In this document: piece by piece, positions 19,031 through 29,520 of the stretch | Position numbering within the stretch: position 1 is the stretch's first letter | Layout: the number at the start of each line of letters is the position of its first letter | From: Sandaracinobacteroides sayramensis | GTDB taxonomy: Bacteria > Pseudomonadota > Alphaproteobacteria > Sphingomonadales > Sphingomonadaceae | Length of the DNA: 64,000 nt | Assembly (NCBI RefSeq): GCF_022014495.1 | Contig: NZ_JAKLSQ010000001.1 | Coordinates: forward strand, 348,739-412,738 | Direction: 5' to 3' | Notes under the pieces: model-generated | Told to the model about the DNA's origin: nothing | Seen by the model: the letters and a program-made list of their open reading frames with translations, nothing else | The model's database searches: none | Position numbers and translations under genes: made by a program

Positions 19031-19086
19031 GCGGCCCAATTAACGCCAAAGGGGGCCGGGCGCCACCCGGCCCCTGATGGCCATGC

Positions 19087-19971
19087 TCAGAAGTCGTAGA
19101 CCAGCGTGAAGCGAGTGGTGGTGTCGAGCTTCTCGAGGCCGGCGGGCGGCTCCTCTTCCCAGGCGAGGTTGAAGCTCGCCCGCGCGCTCAATGCGCCGAA
19201 CAGCTTCGCCGTCAGCGCCGCCGTGTTGTTGATCGAGGACGAGCCGGAGAAGAAGATCGCCGTATCGTTGGTGAAGATCGTCGTGTCCGACAGGTTCCAG
19301 GCGAAGCGCGAGGCGCCGCGGCCGGCGAACTCATTCTCATTGTAGGTCAGGAACCGGGTCTGCCGAAGCGCCGGACCGGCTTCCAGATCCCACTTCACCC
19401 GCGCGCCGTCGACGGCGCGCCAGCCGATACCGGCCGATTCGGCGAAGCGACGCTTGATCCCAGCTTCTCGGTTGCGCTCATATTCGAAGCGGCCCCAGGC
19501 GTAGAGCCGCTCGGAGAATTTATAGTCCAGCTGATAGCCCGCCAGAATCCGCTGCTGGTCGGTGCCGCCGTCGTTGTCGACGATGTCGACGAGGGCGTCG
19601 GCCCGGTGCCGCCAGTTGAGGCCATCGCGCTCCAGGGCGATTCCGGCGGTCACGCTCTTGGTTTCGCTGTTGCCGGTCGAGAAGGAGGCGCCGAACTGGC
19701 CCGAACCGGTCCAGTTCTGGAAGAAGCCGGCCTGCTTCAGCTCTTCCTCGCGCTGCGCCGTCTTGGTGGCGGCGATGTCGGCGACGATCTTGTCGATCTC
19801 CGCCTCGGCGCCCTTGTTGGTGGACTTGGCGATGGCCACGACGGCGTCGATCTTGGCCTGGTCGCCGGAATGGGCGGCGGCTTCCACCATTTCGCGCGCG
19901 CCCGGCGAAAGGCTCGTTTGCGCCATGGCCGGCGCGGCCAGCAAAAGTGCCGTGGCAAGAATGAGACGCAT
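19087..19971 (-). CDS. DUF481 outer-membrane protein, paralog 1
   Basis: 294 aa. Signal peptide MRLILATALLLAAPAMAQ, a charged helical segment (about 20-90, Ala/Lys/Asp/Glu-rich), then a DUF481 beta-barrel (about 95-294): GSGQFGASFSTGNSETKS opens the barrel and it ends in FTLVYDF with the terminal Phe typical of outer-membrane barrels. Function of DUF481 proteins is not established; some are salt- or acid-stress-induced. It is followed upstream by a paralog of identical length with the same layout, so the pair arose by tandem duplication. The start is set at the first Met before the signal peptide. Confidence 0.85.
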   Translation of the reverse strand: MRLILATALLLAAPAMAQTSLSPGAREMVEAAAHSGDQAKIDAVVAIAKSTNKGAEAEIDKIVADIAATKTAQREEELKQAGFFQNWTGSGQFGASFSTGNSETKSVTAGIALERDGLNWRHRADALVDIVDNDGGTDQQRILAGYQLDYKFSERLYAWGRFEYERNREAGIKRRFAESAGIGWRAVDGARVKWDLEAGPALRQTRFLTYNENEFAGRGASRFAWNLSDTTIFTNDTAIFFSGSSSINNTAALTAKLFGALSARASFNLAWEEEPPAGLEKLDTTTRFTLVYDF

Positions 19972-20121
19972 GCTGTTTCCCCTGTCGACGCCCGGATATC
20001 CGGGCTTTGCCGGCCCCCTTGCCACGCAAGCGGTTCAGGAGAAAGTGCATATGCGGCATTTGGCAAGAGGCAAGGGGCTCAATTCCGGGCGGAAAACGGC
20101 CTCGCCCTCCCCGCATGCGCG

Positions 20122-21006
20122 TCAGAAATCATAGACGAGGGTTATGCGCGTGGTGGTGTCCAGGCTCCGGAGCCCGTTCGGCGGATCCTCTTCCCAGGCG
20201 AGGTTGTAGCTGAGCCGCGTGCCGATGGCGCCGAACATGCGCGAGGTGAGCGCGGCGGTGGTGTTGATGGTCGCCGAACTGTCGAAGAAAATGGCGGTGT
20301 CGCTGCTGAACTCCGTATGCCGGGAAAATTTCCACGCAAAGCGCGAAGCGCCCCGGCCGGCAACGCTGTTCTCGTCATAATAGACGAATTTCGTCTGCCG
20401 GAGCGCCGGACCCGCTTCGAGATCCCAGCGGACCGCCTTGCCCTGGATGGCGCGCCAGCCGAGGCCGGCCGATTCGGCGAAGCGGCGCTTGATCCCCGCC
20501 TCGCGGTTGCGCTCATATTCCAGCCGCGCCCAGCTGTAGGCCCGTTCGGAGATCTTGTAGTCGAGCTGGTAGCCGGTCAGGATTCGCTCCTGATCGCTGC
20601 CCTTTCGATTGTCGGTGATGTCGAACGCCGCATCGAGGCGATGCCGCCAGGCCACCCCTTCGCGTTGCAGGTTCAGGCCGACGGTCAGGCTTCTCACATC
20701 GCTGTTGCCGGTGGAGAGGGAGGCGCCGACCTGCCCCCGGCCCTTCCAGTTGTCGAACAGGCCGGCCTCCGCAAGCGTCGCCTGCCGCTGCGCCGCGCGG
20801 ATGGCGGCATGATGGGCGACGATCGCGTCGATCTCGGCTTCGGCGCCCTTGTTCGTCTCCTTGGCGATGGCGACGACGGCGTCGATCTTCACTCTGTCCC
20901 CCGAGCGGGCGGCGGCCTCCACCATGTCGTGCACCGGCTTCGGCAGCGATTGGGCCGGGGCGGGCGTCGCCGCCAGCAAGGTGGCGGCAGCCAGAATCGA
21001 ACGCAT
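20122..21006 (-). CDS. DUF481 outer-membrane protein, paralog 2
   Basis: 294 aa, same length and architecture as the next gene: signal peptide MRSILAAATLLAATPAPAQ, helical stretch with the shared phrase KIDAVVAIAKETNKGAEAEID, DUF481 barrel with GASLSTGNSDVRSLTVG, the shared KRRFAESAG segment, and the C-terminal ITLVYDF. It is highly similar to paralog 1 throughout. A 150-bp spacer separates the two. Presumed outer-membrane location; ligand or role unknown. Confidence 0.85.
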   Translation of the reverse strand: MRSILAAATLLAATPAPAQSLPKPVHDMVEAAARSGDRVKIDAVVAIAKETNKGAEAEIDAIVAHHAAIRAAQRQATLAEAGLFDNWKGRGQVGASLSTGNSDVRSLTVGLNLQREGVAWRHRLDAAFDITDNRKGSDQERILTGYQLDYKISERAYSWARLEYERNREAGIKRRFAESAGLGWRAIQGKAVRWDLEAGPALRQTKFVYYDENSVAGRGASRFAWKFSRHTEFSSDTAIFFDSSATINTTAALTSRMFGAIGTRLSYNLAWEEDPPNGLRSLDTTTRITLVYDF

Positions 21007-21116
21007 GCTTACTCCGTGATCAGGCGCGGGGATGGCTGGCGCGCCAAAGAACCGGCCAATGGCCGCCATGGCAAGGAAAAACCGCAGCCGGCGCGCGGCG
21101 CGGGAAACGCTTCAGC

Positions 21117-23225
<2,109 letters not shown>

Positions 23226-23301
23226 GCTGATGGGATAAGTGGGAAGCGGCCCGGAAGAAAAGAAGATATTGTGGCCGGGACGAAGTCGAGGGAGGAAGGC
23301 C

Positions 23302-23697
23302 ATGCCATTCTGCTGCCCGCGATGCGGACATGCCGGGGCGCCCGGCAGCCCCGTGCCGGCCGGCCGTCGGCTGCGCTGCTCCGTCTGCGACTGGCGCGGG
23401 CTTCCGGGCGAAGCCGCCTCCATGCCCGCGCCGAAGGCCGCTCCGCTGCCCACCGAGGAACCGGCCCTGTTTCAGGCGCCGTCGCACGAAGAACCCGAGG
23501 GGTCGCCCATCCCTTGCGGCCGCTGCGGCGAGGATATTTCCGAAGGGCGGCTGAAGGCGATGCCGGCGACCCGACTCTGCACGCCCTGTGCCGCCATGGC
23601 GCCCGTCGGCCAGCGGGCGCGGCGGGCGGAGGAATGGGGCTCCCGGGAGGATTACCGCCGGGATCGCGCCAGCTGGAAGCGGGGCGGATCGGGCTGA
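23302..23697 (+). CDS. Small protein with N-terminal zinc ribbon and DksA-type C4 zinc finger
   Basis: 131 aa. The N-terminus has CPRC and CSVC pairs 18 residues apart (about 5-29), like an MJ0042-type zinc ribbon. After a Pro-rich linker (about 40-70) comes CGRC-x17-CTPC (about 73-97), the exact metal spacing of DksA/TraR zinc fingers, with the family-like EGRLKAMPATRLC. The DksA coiled-coil is absent. The C-terminal tail is Arg-rich. GGAGG lies 7 bp before the ATG. It is divergent from the (p)ppGpp enzyme with 76 bp between the starts. A DksA-like role on RNA polymerase is an inference only. Confidence 0.78.
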   Translation: MPFCCPRCGHAGAPGSPVPAGRRLRCSVCDWRGLPGEAASMPAPKAAPLPTEEPALFQAPSHEEPEGSPIPCGRCGEDISEGRLKAMPATRLCTPCAAMAPVGQRARRAEEWGSREDYRRDRASWKRGGSG

Positions 23698-23713
23698 AGG
23701 CCGGCGGGCATGC

Positions 23714-23745
23714 AAAAAGGGCGGGGATGACCCCGCCCTTTTTTC
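23714..23745. terminator. Bidirectional rho-independent terminator
   Basis: A 13-bp perfect stem, AAAAAGGGCGGGG (23714-23726) and its complement (23731-23743), around ATGA, with A- and T-tracts on both sides. It lies between the convergent zinc-finger gene and rpsD and can end transcripts from both. Confidence 0.93.
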
Positions 23746-23770
23746 GTTCCTGTCTTCCCGAAACCGCCGC

Positions 23771-24382
23771 TCAGCGGCTGTAGAATTCGACGACGAGGTT
23801 CGGTTCCATCTTCACCGGATAGGGCACCTCGTCCAGCGTCGGCACGCGGACGTAGCTGGCCTTCAGGCCCTCGACGGCGACATATTCCGGCACGTCGCGC
23901 TCGGACGATTGCGCGGCTTCCAGAACCAGCACCATCTGCCTGCCCTTTTCCGAAAGCTCGATCACGTCGCCCGGCTTCACCATGGCGGAGGCGATGTTGC
24001 ACTTGCGGCCGTTCACCAGCACATGGCCATGGTTCACCAGCTGGCGGGCGGCGAACACGGTGGGGGCGAACTTGGCGCGATAGACGACGGTGCCGAGGCG
24101 ACGCTCCAGGAGGCCGATCAGGTTCTGCGAAGTGTCGCCCTTCATGCGGACGGCTTCGGCGTAGACCTTCTTGAACTGCTTTTCGGTGACGTCGCCGTAA
24201 TAGCCCTTCAGCTTCTGCTTGGCGCGAAGCTGCAGGCCGAAGTCCGACATCTTGCCCTTGCGGCGCTGGCCGTGCTGGCCGGGGCCATATTCGCGGCGGT
24301 TGACCGGGCTCTTGGGACGGCCCCAGACATTCTCGCCCATGCGGCGGTCGAGCTTGTACTTGGCGCTGGTGCGCTTCGACAT
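23771..24382 (-). CDS. rpsD: 30S ribosomal protein S4
   Basis: 203 aa, standard length. Primary 16S rRNA-binding protein, also a translational and antitermination factor. The S4 RNA-binding domain is recognised by [38 protein letters not shown] (about 92-130), and the N-terminus [19 protein letters not shown] matches alphaproteobacterial S4. It stands alone rather than in the alpha operon. A good promoter lies at 24528-24556 and a strong terminator follows. Confidence 0.97.
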   Translation of the reverse strand: MSKRTSAKYKLDRRMGENVWGRPKSPVNRREYGPGQHGQRRKGKMSDFGLQLRAKQKLKGYYGDVTEKQFKKVYAEAVRMKGDTSQNLIGLLERRLGTVVYRAKFAPTVFAARQLVNHGHVLVNGRKCNIASAMVKPGDVIELSEKGRQMVLVLEAAQSSERDVPEYVAVEGLKASYVRVPTLDEVPYPVKMEPNLVVEFYSR

Positions 24383-24527
24383 ATATCCATCCTTCGCTTG
24401 GCCCCGGCGCGGAATTGCACCAAGGCACGCCCCTCGTCAGGGCAAGCCCGGAACCGCGCGATTCTCTTTTGAAAAGGAAACCGGGCCACCGCTTCACCGG
24501 GCGTGCGGGGCCGAATGCGAAGCGCGG

Positions 24528-24556
24528 CCCCTAGCGCCGGAGCCGGCAAAGGTCAA
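24528..24556 (-). promoter_or_regulatory. Predicted housekeeping promoter for rpsD
   Basis: On the minus strand TTGACC (complement of 24551-24556), a 17-bp spacer, and TAGGGG (complement of 24528-24533). The start codon is about 145 bp downstream. The same arrangement occurs before other genes in this window. Confidence 0.55.
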
Positions 24557-24576
24557 GGCGCAAACCCCGCCCGTCC

Positions 24577-24605
24577 TTGACCGGAAGCCTCGCCATCGCT
24601 ATGTC
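24577..24605 (+). promoter_or_regulatory. Predicted housekeeping promoter for rpoZ
   Basis: TTGACC at 24577-24582, a 17-bp spacer, and TATGTC at 24600-24605, about 40 bp before the rpoZ start. The -35 matches the consensus; the -10 is weaker. Confidence 0.45.
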
Positions 24606-24644
24606 CCGGCCCCTGCCCGAAATTCCAGATACGAAGAGGCCTTG

Positions 24645-24986
24645 ATGGCACGCGTCACCGTTGAAGACTGCATCGAGAAGGTTCCGAACCGCTTCGAGCT
24701 GGTTCTGCTGGCCGGCCAGCGCGCCCGCCAGATCTCGGGCGGCGCCGAGCTGACGCTGGACCGCGACCGCGACAAGAACCCGGTGGTGGCGCTGCGCGAG
24801 ATCGCCGAGTCGAACGTCTCGCCCGAAGCCCTGTCCGACAAGATCGTGACCGACCTGCAGAAGGTGCGGATCGACGAGGACGATGTGGCCGACGAAGTCG
24901 GCTCGCTCGCCGCTTCCGCCGAGGCGCTGCGCCTGACGGCCGCCGCGCCGCCGCGCAATCAGAATCTGGGGCCGGACTACGAGTAA
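24645..24986 (+). CDS. rpoZ: RNA polymerase omega subunit
   Basis: 113 aa. Assists assembly of the beta-prime subunit and carries part of the (p)ppGpp site on RNA polymerase in bacteria that have site 1. N-terminal [31 protein letters not shown] region and the [12 protein letters not shown] motif are diagnostic; the acidic C-terminal tail is variable. GAGG lies 8 bp before the ATG. Followed by an intrinsic terminator. In many proteobacteria rpoZ precedes the RSH gene; here they are close but separated by rpsD and the zinc-finger gene. Confidence 0.96.
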   Translation: MARVTVEDCIEKVPNRFELVLLAGQRARQISGGAELTLDRDRDKNPVVALREIAESNVSPEALSDKIVTDLQKVRIDEDDVADEVGSLAASAEALRLTAAAPPRNQNLGPDYE

Positions 24987-25012
24987 GTCCCGCCCTAATC
25001 CGAACAAATGCG

Positions 25013-25040
25013 AAGGGCCGGCGGAAACGCCGGCCCTTTT
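25013..25040 (+). terminator. Rho-independent terminator after rpoZ
   Basis: An 11-bp perfect stem (25013-25023 with 25028-25038) with a GAAA loop, followed by TT. It lies 27 bp after the rpoZ stop and also faces the end of the convergent lipoprotein gene. Confidence 0.88.
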
Positions 25041-25063
25041 GGCTTTCAGGCCGTTTTCCCGGC

Positions 25064-25462
25064 TCAGCCCACGGCCACCAGCGCCAGCGGCGCGATGCAG
25101 CCGACCCTGAGGCGCGCCAGCAACTGCCCCGAGGATTCCGTGCCGAGTCGCATCTCCAGCCGATCCAGATTGTCCCGGCACAGCGTCAACGTCACGCCAA
25201 GCGCCGCATAGCCCGCCATCTGCTCAAGGCTTCCGGGCTCCGTCGCGCGCAGGACCGCCGCGACGCGCGCATGTTCAACCGCGATCCGCGCCCCCTCAAA
25301 ATCGGGCTCTCCGCCCTGCTCGGCGCTCAGCACCAAGGCACGGACGGCATCGGCCGCCGCGCTCATCAGCAAAGCCAATTCCCGATCCGCCGAATCACCG
25401 GCCCGAACCGTCACACAGCCGGTCAGCAACAAAGCCGACGCCACAACCACCCATCGTCTCAT
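25064..25462 (-). CDS. Putative lipoprotein of unknown function
   Basis: 132 aa. A short signal sequence ends in the lipobox LLTGC, so the mature protein should be lipidated at Cys16. The rest is Ala/Leu/Glu-rich and probably all-helical, with two further Cys residues (about 103 and 125). AAGG lies just before the ATG. No family recognised. The gene is monocistronic between the rpoZ terminator and a repeat-rich spacer. Confidence 0.7.
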   Translation of the reverse strand: MRRWVVVASALLLTGCVTVRAGDSADRELALLMSAAADAVRALVLSAEQGGEPDFEGARIAVEHARVAAVLRATEPGSLEQMAGYAALGVTLTLCRDNLDRLEMRLGTESSGQLLARLRVGCIAPLALVAVG

Positions 25463-25581
25463 TGGTCACCTTTCTTTGAAAATGACCAATATGGTATATT
25501 TATTCCGCCATGTAGGACAGCAATGGCGAGTGCTGTCTCAAATCCTTGCGGCGCGGACTTGGCGGACTTTCAACCGCCTCC

Positions 25582-25695
25582 CCCGTCACCCCGGGCTTGA
25601 CCCGGGGTCCAGCTTCCTCGCGCGCCGAGGTTCGCTGCTCATGCCCGAATGGCGGGCCAAACAGCTGGACCCCGGGTCAAGCCCGGGGTGACGGG
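25582..25695. repeat. REP-like element: 33-bp perfect inverted repeat
   Basis: Arms at 25582-25614 and 25663-25695 are perfect reverse complements over 33 bp, separated by 48 bp. Each arm contains CCCCGGGCTTGACCCGGGG, itself a palindrome with 7-bp arms. A second, imperfect copy lies at 53903-53985; its left arm differs from this one by a single base over 31. The elements lie between genes, as expected of a dispersed extragenic repeat in sphingomonads. Confidence 0.9.
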
Positions 25696-25782
25696 AAAGT
25701 GGGGTGTAAAGCGCCGCAGGCAATCGACTATGTTCGCATGCCCGAGCTGGCCGGTTCCGCACTCACCTGAAGAAAAGAGGGT

Positions 25783-25828
25783 GCAGGGAAATCATTTCCC
25801 TGCTGGGGTGAAGGGGCAAAGCCCCTTC
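25783..25828. repeat. Two adjacent compact hairpins
   Basis: GCAGGGAAAT (25783-25792) and ATTTCCCTGC (25794-25803) are perfect complements around one base; GAAGGGGC (25810-25817) and GCCCCTTC (25821-25828) pair around AAA. Neither is followed by a T-tract. They could stabilise the 3' end of the dsbA-like transcript, which ends at 25892, or be part of another dispersed repeat. Confidence 0.6.
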
Positions 25829-25891
25829 GGACTTTCTGCGGTCGCCATCCGGCGACGGGGGGCAAAGCCCTGGCCGCCGGAGGCAAAAACC

Positions 25892-26734
25892 TTACGCCCG
25901 ATCCGCGCCCTGCTTCTCCCGCGCCTGCTCGACCGCGAGCTTCAGCTCGTCATAGCCGACTGCGCCCGAGAGAATGCGGTTGCCCACCACATAGCTTGGT
26001 GTCCCCGTCAGCCCCAGCGCCCGGCCGAGGCCCATGTTCTTCTCGATCTCGGCCTGGAGCGCCTTCGATTGCAGGTCGTTCGCGACCTTGCCTTCATCCA
26101 GCCCCGCCTGGCGGACGCTGCGGATCAGCCGCTCCTGGTTGAGCGCGCCCTGGCCGGCGAACACGGTGGAATAGAATTTCCGGTAGCGCCCCTGCTGCGC
26201 CGCCGAGAGGCTGGCCATGGCGAAATGCTCGCTGTCCGGCCCCAGCACCGGCATGTCGCGGAAGACGACCTTCAGCTTCGGGTCTTCCTTCAGCAGCCGG
26301 TCCACGTCCTCCGCGGATTTGCGGCAATAGGGGCAGTTGAAGTCGAAGAACTCCACCAGCACCACATCGCCGTCCTTCGCGCCCGCCCAGGCGCCGGCGA
26401 ACGGGGTTTCGATCGCCTCGCGGTTGCTGGCGAGCAGCTTTTCCACTTCGCGTTCCTGCAGGCGGTTGATCGCCTCCGGGATCAGTTCCGGGTTGGCGAG
26501 GATGGTTTCCCTGACGATCGCCTCGATTTCCGCCCGGCTTCCGGGCGGCGGAGCGGCTGGGGTGCGCTGGCCCGAAAGGGTGGTGGCGAGAAGCGCGACC
26601 AGCAGCCCCGCCCCCAGTCCGCCCGCCCACCAGCCCCAATGCGCCGCCCCCTGCGGCAGGGCGGAACGCTTCACGCGCGCCCACCACTCCCCGGCATCGG
26701 GGCTTTCGGGGGCTGGATCGGGTTCAGCGGTCAT
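25892..26734 (-). CDS. DsbA family thiol:disulfide oxidoreductase, membrane-anchored
   Basis: 280 aa. A Pro-rich cytoplasmic N-terminus (about 1-33), one transmembrane segment (about 34-53), a helical stretch with an EAIVRETILANPELIPEAI region as in the Com1/ScsC-like proteins, and a DsbA-type thioredoxin domain with the active site NCPYCRK (about 134-140) and a cis-Pro loop TGTPSYVVG. Predicted periplasmic oxidase or isomerase of disulfides. The ATG overlaps the end of the M48 protease gene by 11 bp, so the two are one operon dealing with envelope protein quality. Confidence 0.88.
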   Translation of the reverse strand: MTAEPDPAPESPDAGEWWARVKRSALPQGAAHWGWWAGGLGAGLLVALLATTLSGQRTPAAPPPGSRAEIEAIVRETILANPELIPEAINRLQEREVEKLLASNREAIETPFAGAWAGAKDGDVVLVEFFDFNCPYCRKSAEDVDRLLKEDPKLKVVFRDMPVLGPDSEHFAMASLSAAQQGRYRKFYSTVFAGQGALNQERLIRSVRQAGLDEGKVANDLQSKALQAEIEKNMGLGRALGLTGTPSYVVGNRILSGAVGYDELKLAVEQAREKQGADRA

Positions 26735-28115
26735 TGCGGCCCTTCTTCTTCATGTCCTCGGCGCGGTTGCGCGAGAATTGCACGATGTCCTGCGCGCGGA
26801 TCCATTCCGGCGTGCCTTGCGGCAGCCCTTGCGCGGCGACCATGGCGGAATTGAGCGCGGCGCGCGGGTCCCCGCCCGACAGCGTCAGCCGCTCCGCCGT
26901 GGCAAGGGCGAGGCGCGGCTTGTCCCCCTTACGCTCATAGACGGTTTCCAGTTGCAGCCAGGCGAAGGGGTTGTCGTCGTCGCGCGCCAGCGCCGAGCGC
27001 AGCACCTTCTCCGCTTCGTCCAGCATGGCGTCGTCGTGCTCCCGCTCGCTGGTCTGCACCAGCGCATGGCCCAGCATGCCGGCGATCAGCGGGTTGCCGT
27101 TCGACAGCCGCACCGCCTGCCGGAGCGGCGGGATCGCCTCCTTCACATGCCCGGATTCCAGCAGCACCTGCCCTTTCAGCTCCAGCAGATAGGGGTCGTC
27201 CGGCAGCGTCTTCAGCAGCGCGTCCACCTCCGACACCGCCTTTTCCGGCTCGGCCAGCTTGTGGAAGGCATAGGCGCGCGCCACCCGGGCGGGCGCGGAG
27301 GTGTCGCCCGGCGGATAGGCCCTCAGCGTGTCGGCGGGTTCGGACAGATAGCCGATCAGCTTCGCGCGCACCCGCTGATAGCGCGCCTGGAGGACCGGAT
27401 CGGCGCCCTTGCCCCAGGCCGGCGAGCGTTGCAGCACATCCTCCAGCGCCGCGATCCGCTCCCCGGACAGGGGGTGGGTGCGGTTGTAGCTGTTGTCCTG
27501 CGGGATCGCCAGGCGATACTCCTGCCCCTGAAGCTCGCGGAAGAAGCTGATCATGCCATGGCCGTCGACTCCGGCCTTTTCCAGGAATTGCGCCCCGGCC
27601 TGGTCGGTGCGGCTTTCCTGTTCGCGGCTGAAGGCCAGGAACTTGCCTTGCGCGGCCTGCTGCCCGGCCATCATCGCGGCCATCCCGGCGTCGCCGGCGC
27701 CGGCCGCCAGAAGCGCGGCGCCGATCACCAGAGAGAGGAGGCTGATGTTGGTCGCAGGCCCAGCGCCCTCGTTGAAGCGCACGGCATGGCCGCCCGCCAC
27801 ATGGCCCAGTTCGTGCGCCAGCACGCCCTGCACTTCCAGCACATCGTCGGCGGCGATGATGAGACCGGAATAGAAATAGATGCCCTGCCCCAGCGTCGCG
27901 AAAGCGTTGATCTCGTTCGCGCCGACGAGGTTGATCGTCACCGCGCGCGGATCGAGGCCGGCGGCCTGCATCAGCGGCTCGCCCATGTCGCGGAACAGTT
28001 TCTCGGTTTCGGCGTCGCGCAGCAGCGACTGCGCGCGGGCGGGCACGGCCCAGGCCTGCGCCAGCACGAGCGCCAGAATCGCCATCAGGGCGGAAGGAAT
28101 ATGGGACCGGTTCAT
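26724..28115 (-). CDS. M48 family metalloprotease with TPR region (BepA-like)
   Basis: 463 aa periplasmic zinc protease. Signal peptide 1-29 (ending ARAQ); peptidase M48 domain about 40-240 with [14 protein letters not shown] and the third ligand Glu in [21 protein letters not shown]-terminal TPR-like helices about 255-460. This is the architecture of BepA/YfgC, which degrades or helps assemble outer-membrane proteins such as LptD. ATG at 28115 is chosen because it starts the signal peptide. The downstream DsbA-like gene overlaps its end; BepA clients include disulfide-bonded LptD, which makes the pairing sensible. Confidence 0.9.
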   Translation of the reverse strand: MNRSHIPSALMAILALVLAQAWAVPARAQSLLRDAETEKLFRDMGEPLMQAAGLDPRAVTINLVGANEINAFATLGQGIYFYSGLIIAADDVLEVQGVLAHELGHVAGGHAVRFNEGAGPATNISLLSLVIGAALLAAGAGDAGMAAMMAGQQAAQGKFLAFSREQESRTDQAGAQFLEKAGVDGHGMISFFRELQGQEYRLAIPQDNSYNRTHPLSGERIAALEDVLQRSPAWGKGADPVLQARYQRVRAKLIGYLSEPADTLRAYPPGDTSAPARVARAYAFHKLAEPEKAVSEVDALLKTLPDDPYLLELKGQVLLESGHVKEAIPPLRQAVRLSNGNPLIAGMLGHALVQTSEREHDDAMLDEAEKVLRSALARDDDNPFAWLQLETVYERKGDKPRLALATAERLTLSGGDPRAALNSAMVAAQGLPQGTPEWIRAQDIVQFSRNRAEDMKKKGRNDR

Positions 28116-28134
28116 GGCAGAGCTACCCCACGGG

Positions 28135-28163
28135 TTGCCGTTCAAGCCCCGTCCTGTCTAGAG
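28135..28163 (+). promoter_or_regulatory. Predicted promoter for tpiA-trpGDC
   Basis: TTGCCG (28135-28140), a 17-bp spacer, and CTAGAG (28158-28163), 45 bp before the tpiA start, in the 92-bp divergent spacer with the M48 gene. Confidence 0.4.
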
Positions 28164-28207
28164 GGACGGCTTTCCACCGCCTGAATGGACGAGGATTTTT
28201 GGAAGCC

Positions 28208-28918
28208 ATGAAGCTGATCGCCGGCAACTGGAAGATGAACGGCCTGAAGGCGGGCGCCGCCGAACTGGAGGCGCTGCTGGCGGCGGAGGTGCCCGCGGGC
28301 GTCGAGCTTCTGCTCTGCCCGCCGGCGACGCTGGTCGCGGCCTTCGCCGGGCTGGCCGAGGGCAGCAAGCTCGGAATCGGCGCGCAGGACTGCCATTGGG
28401 AGGTGTCCGGCGCCCATACCGGCGACATTTCCGCCGAAATGCTGGCGGACGCTGGCGCGCGCGATATCATAGTCGGCCACTCCGAACGCCGCGCCGACCA
28501 TGGCGAGACGGACGCCATCGTCCGCCGCAAGGCCGAGGCCGCGCACCGCGCCGGCTGCACCCCCATCGTCTGCGTCGGCGAGACGCTGGCCGAGCGCGAC
28601 TCGGGCGAGACGCTGGCGGTGATCGCGCGCCAGCTGGAAGGCTCGGTGCCGGAAGGCATCGCCGGCCTCGTCGTCGCCTATGAGCCGGTCTGGGCCATCG
28701 GCACCGGCCGCACGCCCACCACGGAACAGGTGAGGCAAGTGCATGCCGCCATCGCCGCGCGGATGCCGGCGGGCACCCGCATCCTCTACGGCGGTTCGGT
28801 GAAGCCCGCGAATGCGGCCGAACTGCTGTCGGTGCCGCATGTGCATGGCGCGCTGGTGGGCGGCGCCAGCCTGAAGGCGGCCGATTTCCTGGCGATCGCG
28901 GCCGGCGCGGCGACATGA
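28208..28918 (+). CDS. tpiA: Triosephosphate isomerase
   Basis: 236 aa glycolytic TIM-barrel enzyme. [11 protein letters not shown] holds the substrate-binding Asn/Lys, IIVGHSERR the catalytic His, [16 protein letters not shown] the catalytic Glu and loop 6, and [10 protein letters not shown] the phosphate site. ATG at 28208 is preferred over an upstream in-frame TTG at 28199. Its TGA overlaps the trpG start (ATGA), coupling glycolysis and tryptophan genes in one transcript. Confidence 0.97.
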   Translation: MKLIAGNWKMNGLKAGAAELEALLAAEVPAGVELLLCPPATLVAAFAGLAEGSKLGIGAQDCHWEVSGAHTGDISAEMLADAGARDIIVGHSERRADHGETDAIVRRKAEAAHRAGCTPIVCVGETLAERDSGETLAVIARQLEGSVPEGIAGLVVAYEPVWAIGTGRTPTTEQVRQVHAAIAARMPAGTRILYGGSVKPANAAELLSVPHVHGALVGGASLKAADFLAIAAGAAT

Positions 28919-29520
28919 TCCTCGTCATCGACAATTACGACAGCTTCACCTTCAACCTCGTCCAGTATCTGCAACAACTGGGCGCCGAGGTGGAGGTTGC
29001 GCGCAACGATCGGTTGAGCGTCGCGGAAGCCCTGGAGAAGCAGCCGAAGGCGGTGCTGCTGTCGCCGGGGCCGTGCACGCCGAACGAGGCCGGAATCTGC
29101 CTGGACCTGATCGGCGCCGCCGCCCGGACGGGGCTGCCGCTGTTCGGGGTGTGCCTGGGCCATCAGGCGATCGGCCAGGCCTTTCAGGGGCGCGTGGTGC
29201 GGGCGCCGGCGCTGATGCATGGCAAGACCAGCCCGATCACACACGCCGGGCGCTCCGTCTTCGCCGGCCTGCCCTCGCCCTTCACCGCCACCCGCTACCA
29301 CAGCCTGATCGTCGACCGCGCCACGCTGCCGCCGGCGCTGGAAATCACCGCGGAGTCGGACGATGGCCTCATCATGGGCCTCGCCCACCGGGAGCTGCCC
29401 CTGCATGGCGTGCAGTTCCACCCCGAATCGATCGCCACCGAACATGGCCACGCCCTGCTGGCGAACTTCCTGGACATCGCCGGAATCCCGCACCTCAGCC
29501 CCGAGGGGTTGAGCGCGTGA
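28915..29520 (+). CDS. trpG: Anthranilate synthase component II (glutamine amidotransferase)
   Basis: 201 aa class I glutaminase that supplies ammonia to TrpE (and in some species PabB). [14 protein letters not shown] at the N-terminus, the oxyanion/nucleophile motif [12 protein letters not shown] with catalytic Cys, and GVQFHPESI with His-Glu of the triad are present. It overlaps tpiA upstream and trpD downstream by 4 bp each. trpE is not adjacent: it must lie outside this window. Confidence 0.95.
   Translation: MILVIDNYDSFTFNLVQYLQQLGAEVEVARNDRLSVAEALEKQPKAVLLSPGPCTPNEAGICLDLIGAAARTGLPLFGVCLGHQAIGQAFQGRVVRAPALMHGKTSPITHAGRSVFAGLPSPFTATRYHSLIVDRATLPPALEITAESDDGLIMGLAHRELPLHGVQFHPESIATEHGHALLANFLDIAGIPHLSPEGLSA

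Larger units (their letters stand above)
25463..25891. other. Non-coding spacer with repeat structures
   Basis: 429 bp without a credible gene. It holds the start region of the lipoprotein gene (AT-richer, 25465-25510), the long inverted repeat at 25582-25695, and two compact hairpins at 25783-25828. Small open frames across it are forced by the GC-rich repeats and have no recognisable product. Confidence 0.75.

Noticed and set aside
18449-19039. Longer pyrE beginning at TTG 19039
   Set aside because: ATG at 19030 starts the conserved N-terminus; the extra residues MGR have no support.
25476-25770. Several short open frames across the 33-bp inverted repeat
   Set aside because: They exist in every frame because of the repeat's composition and encode low-complexity peptides.
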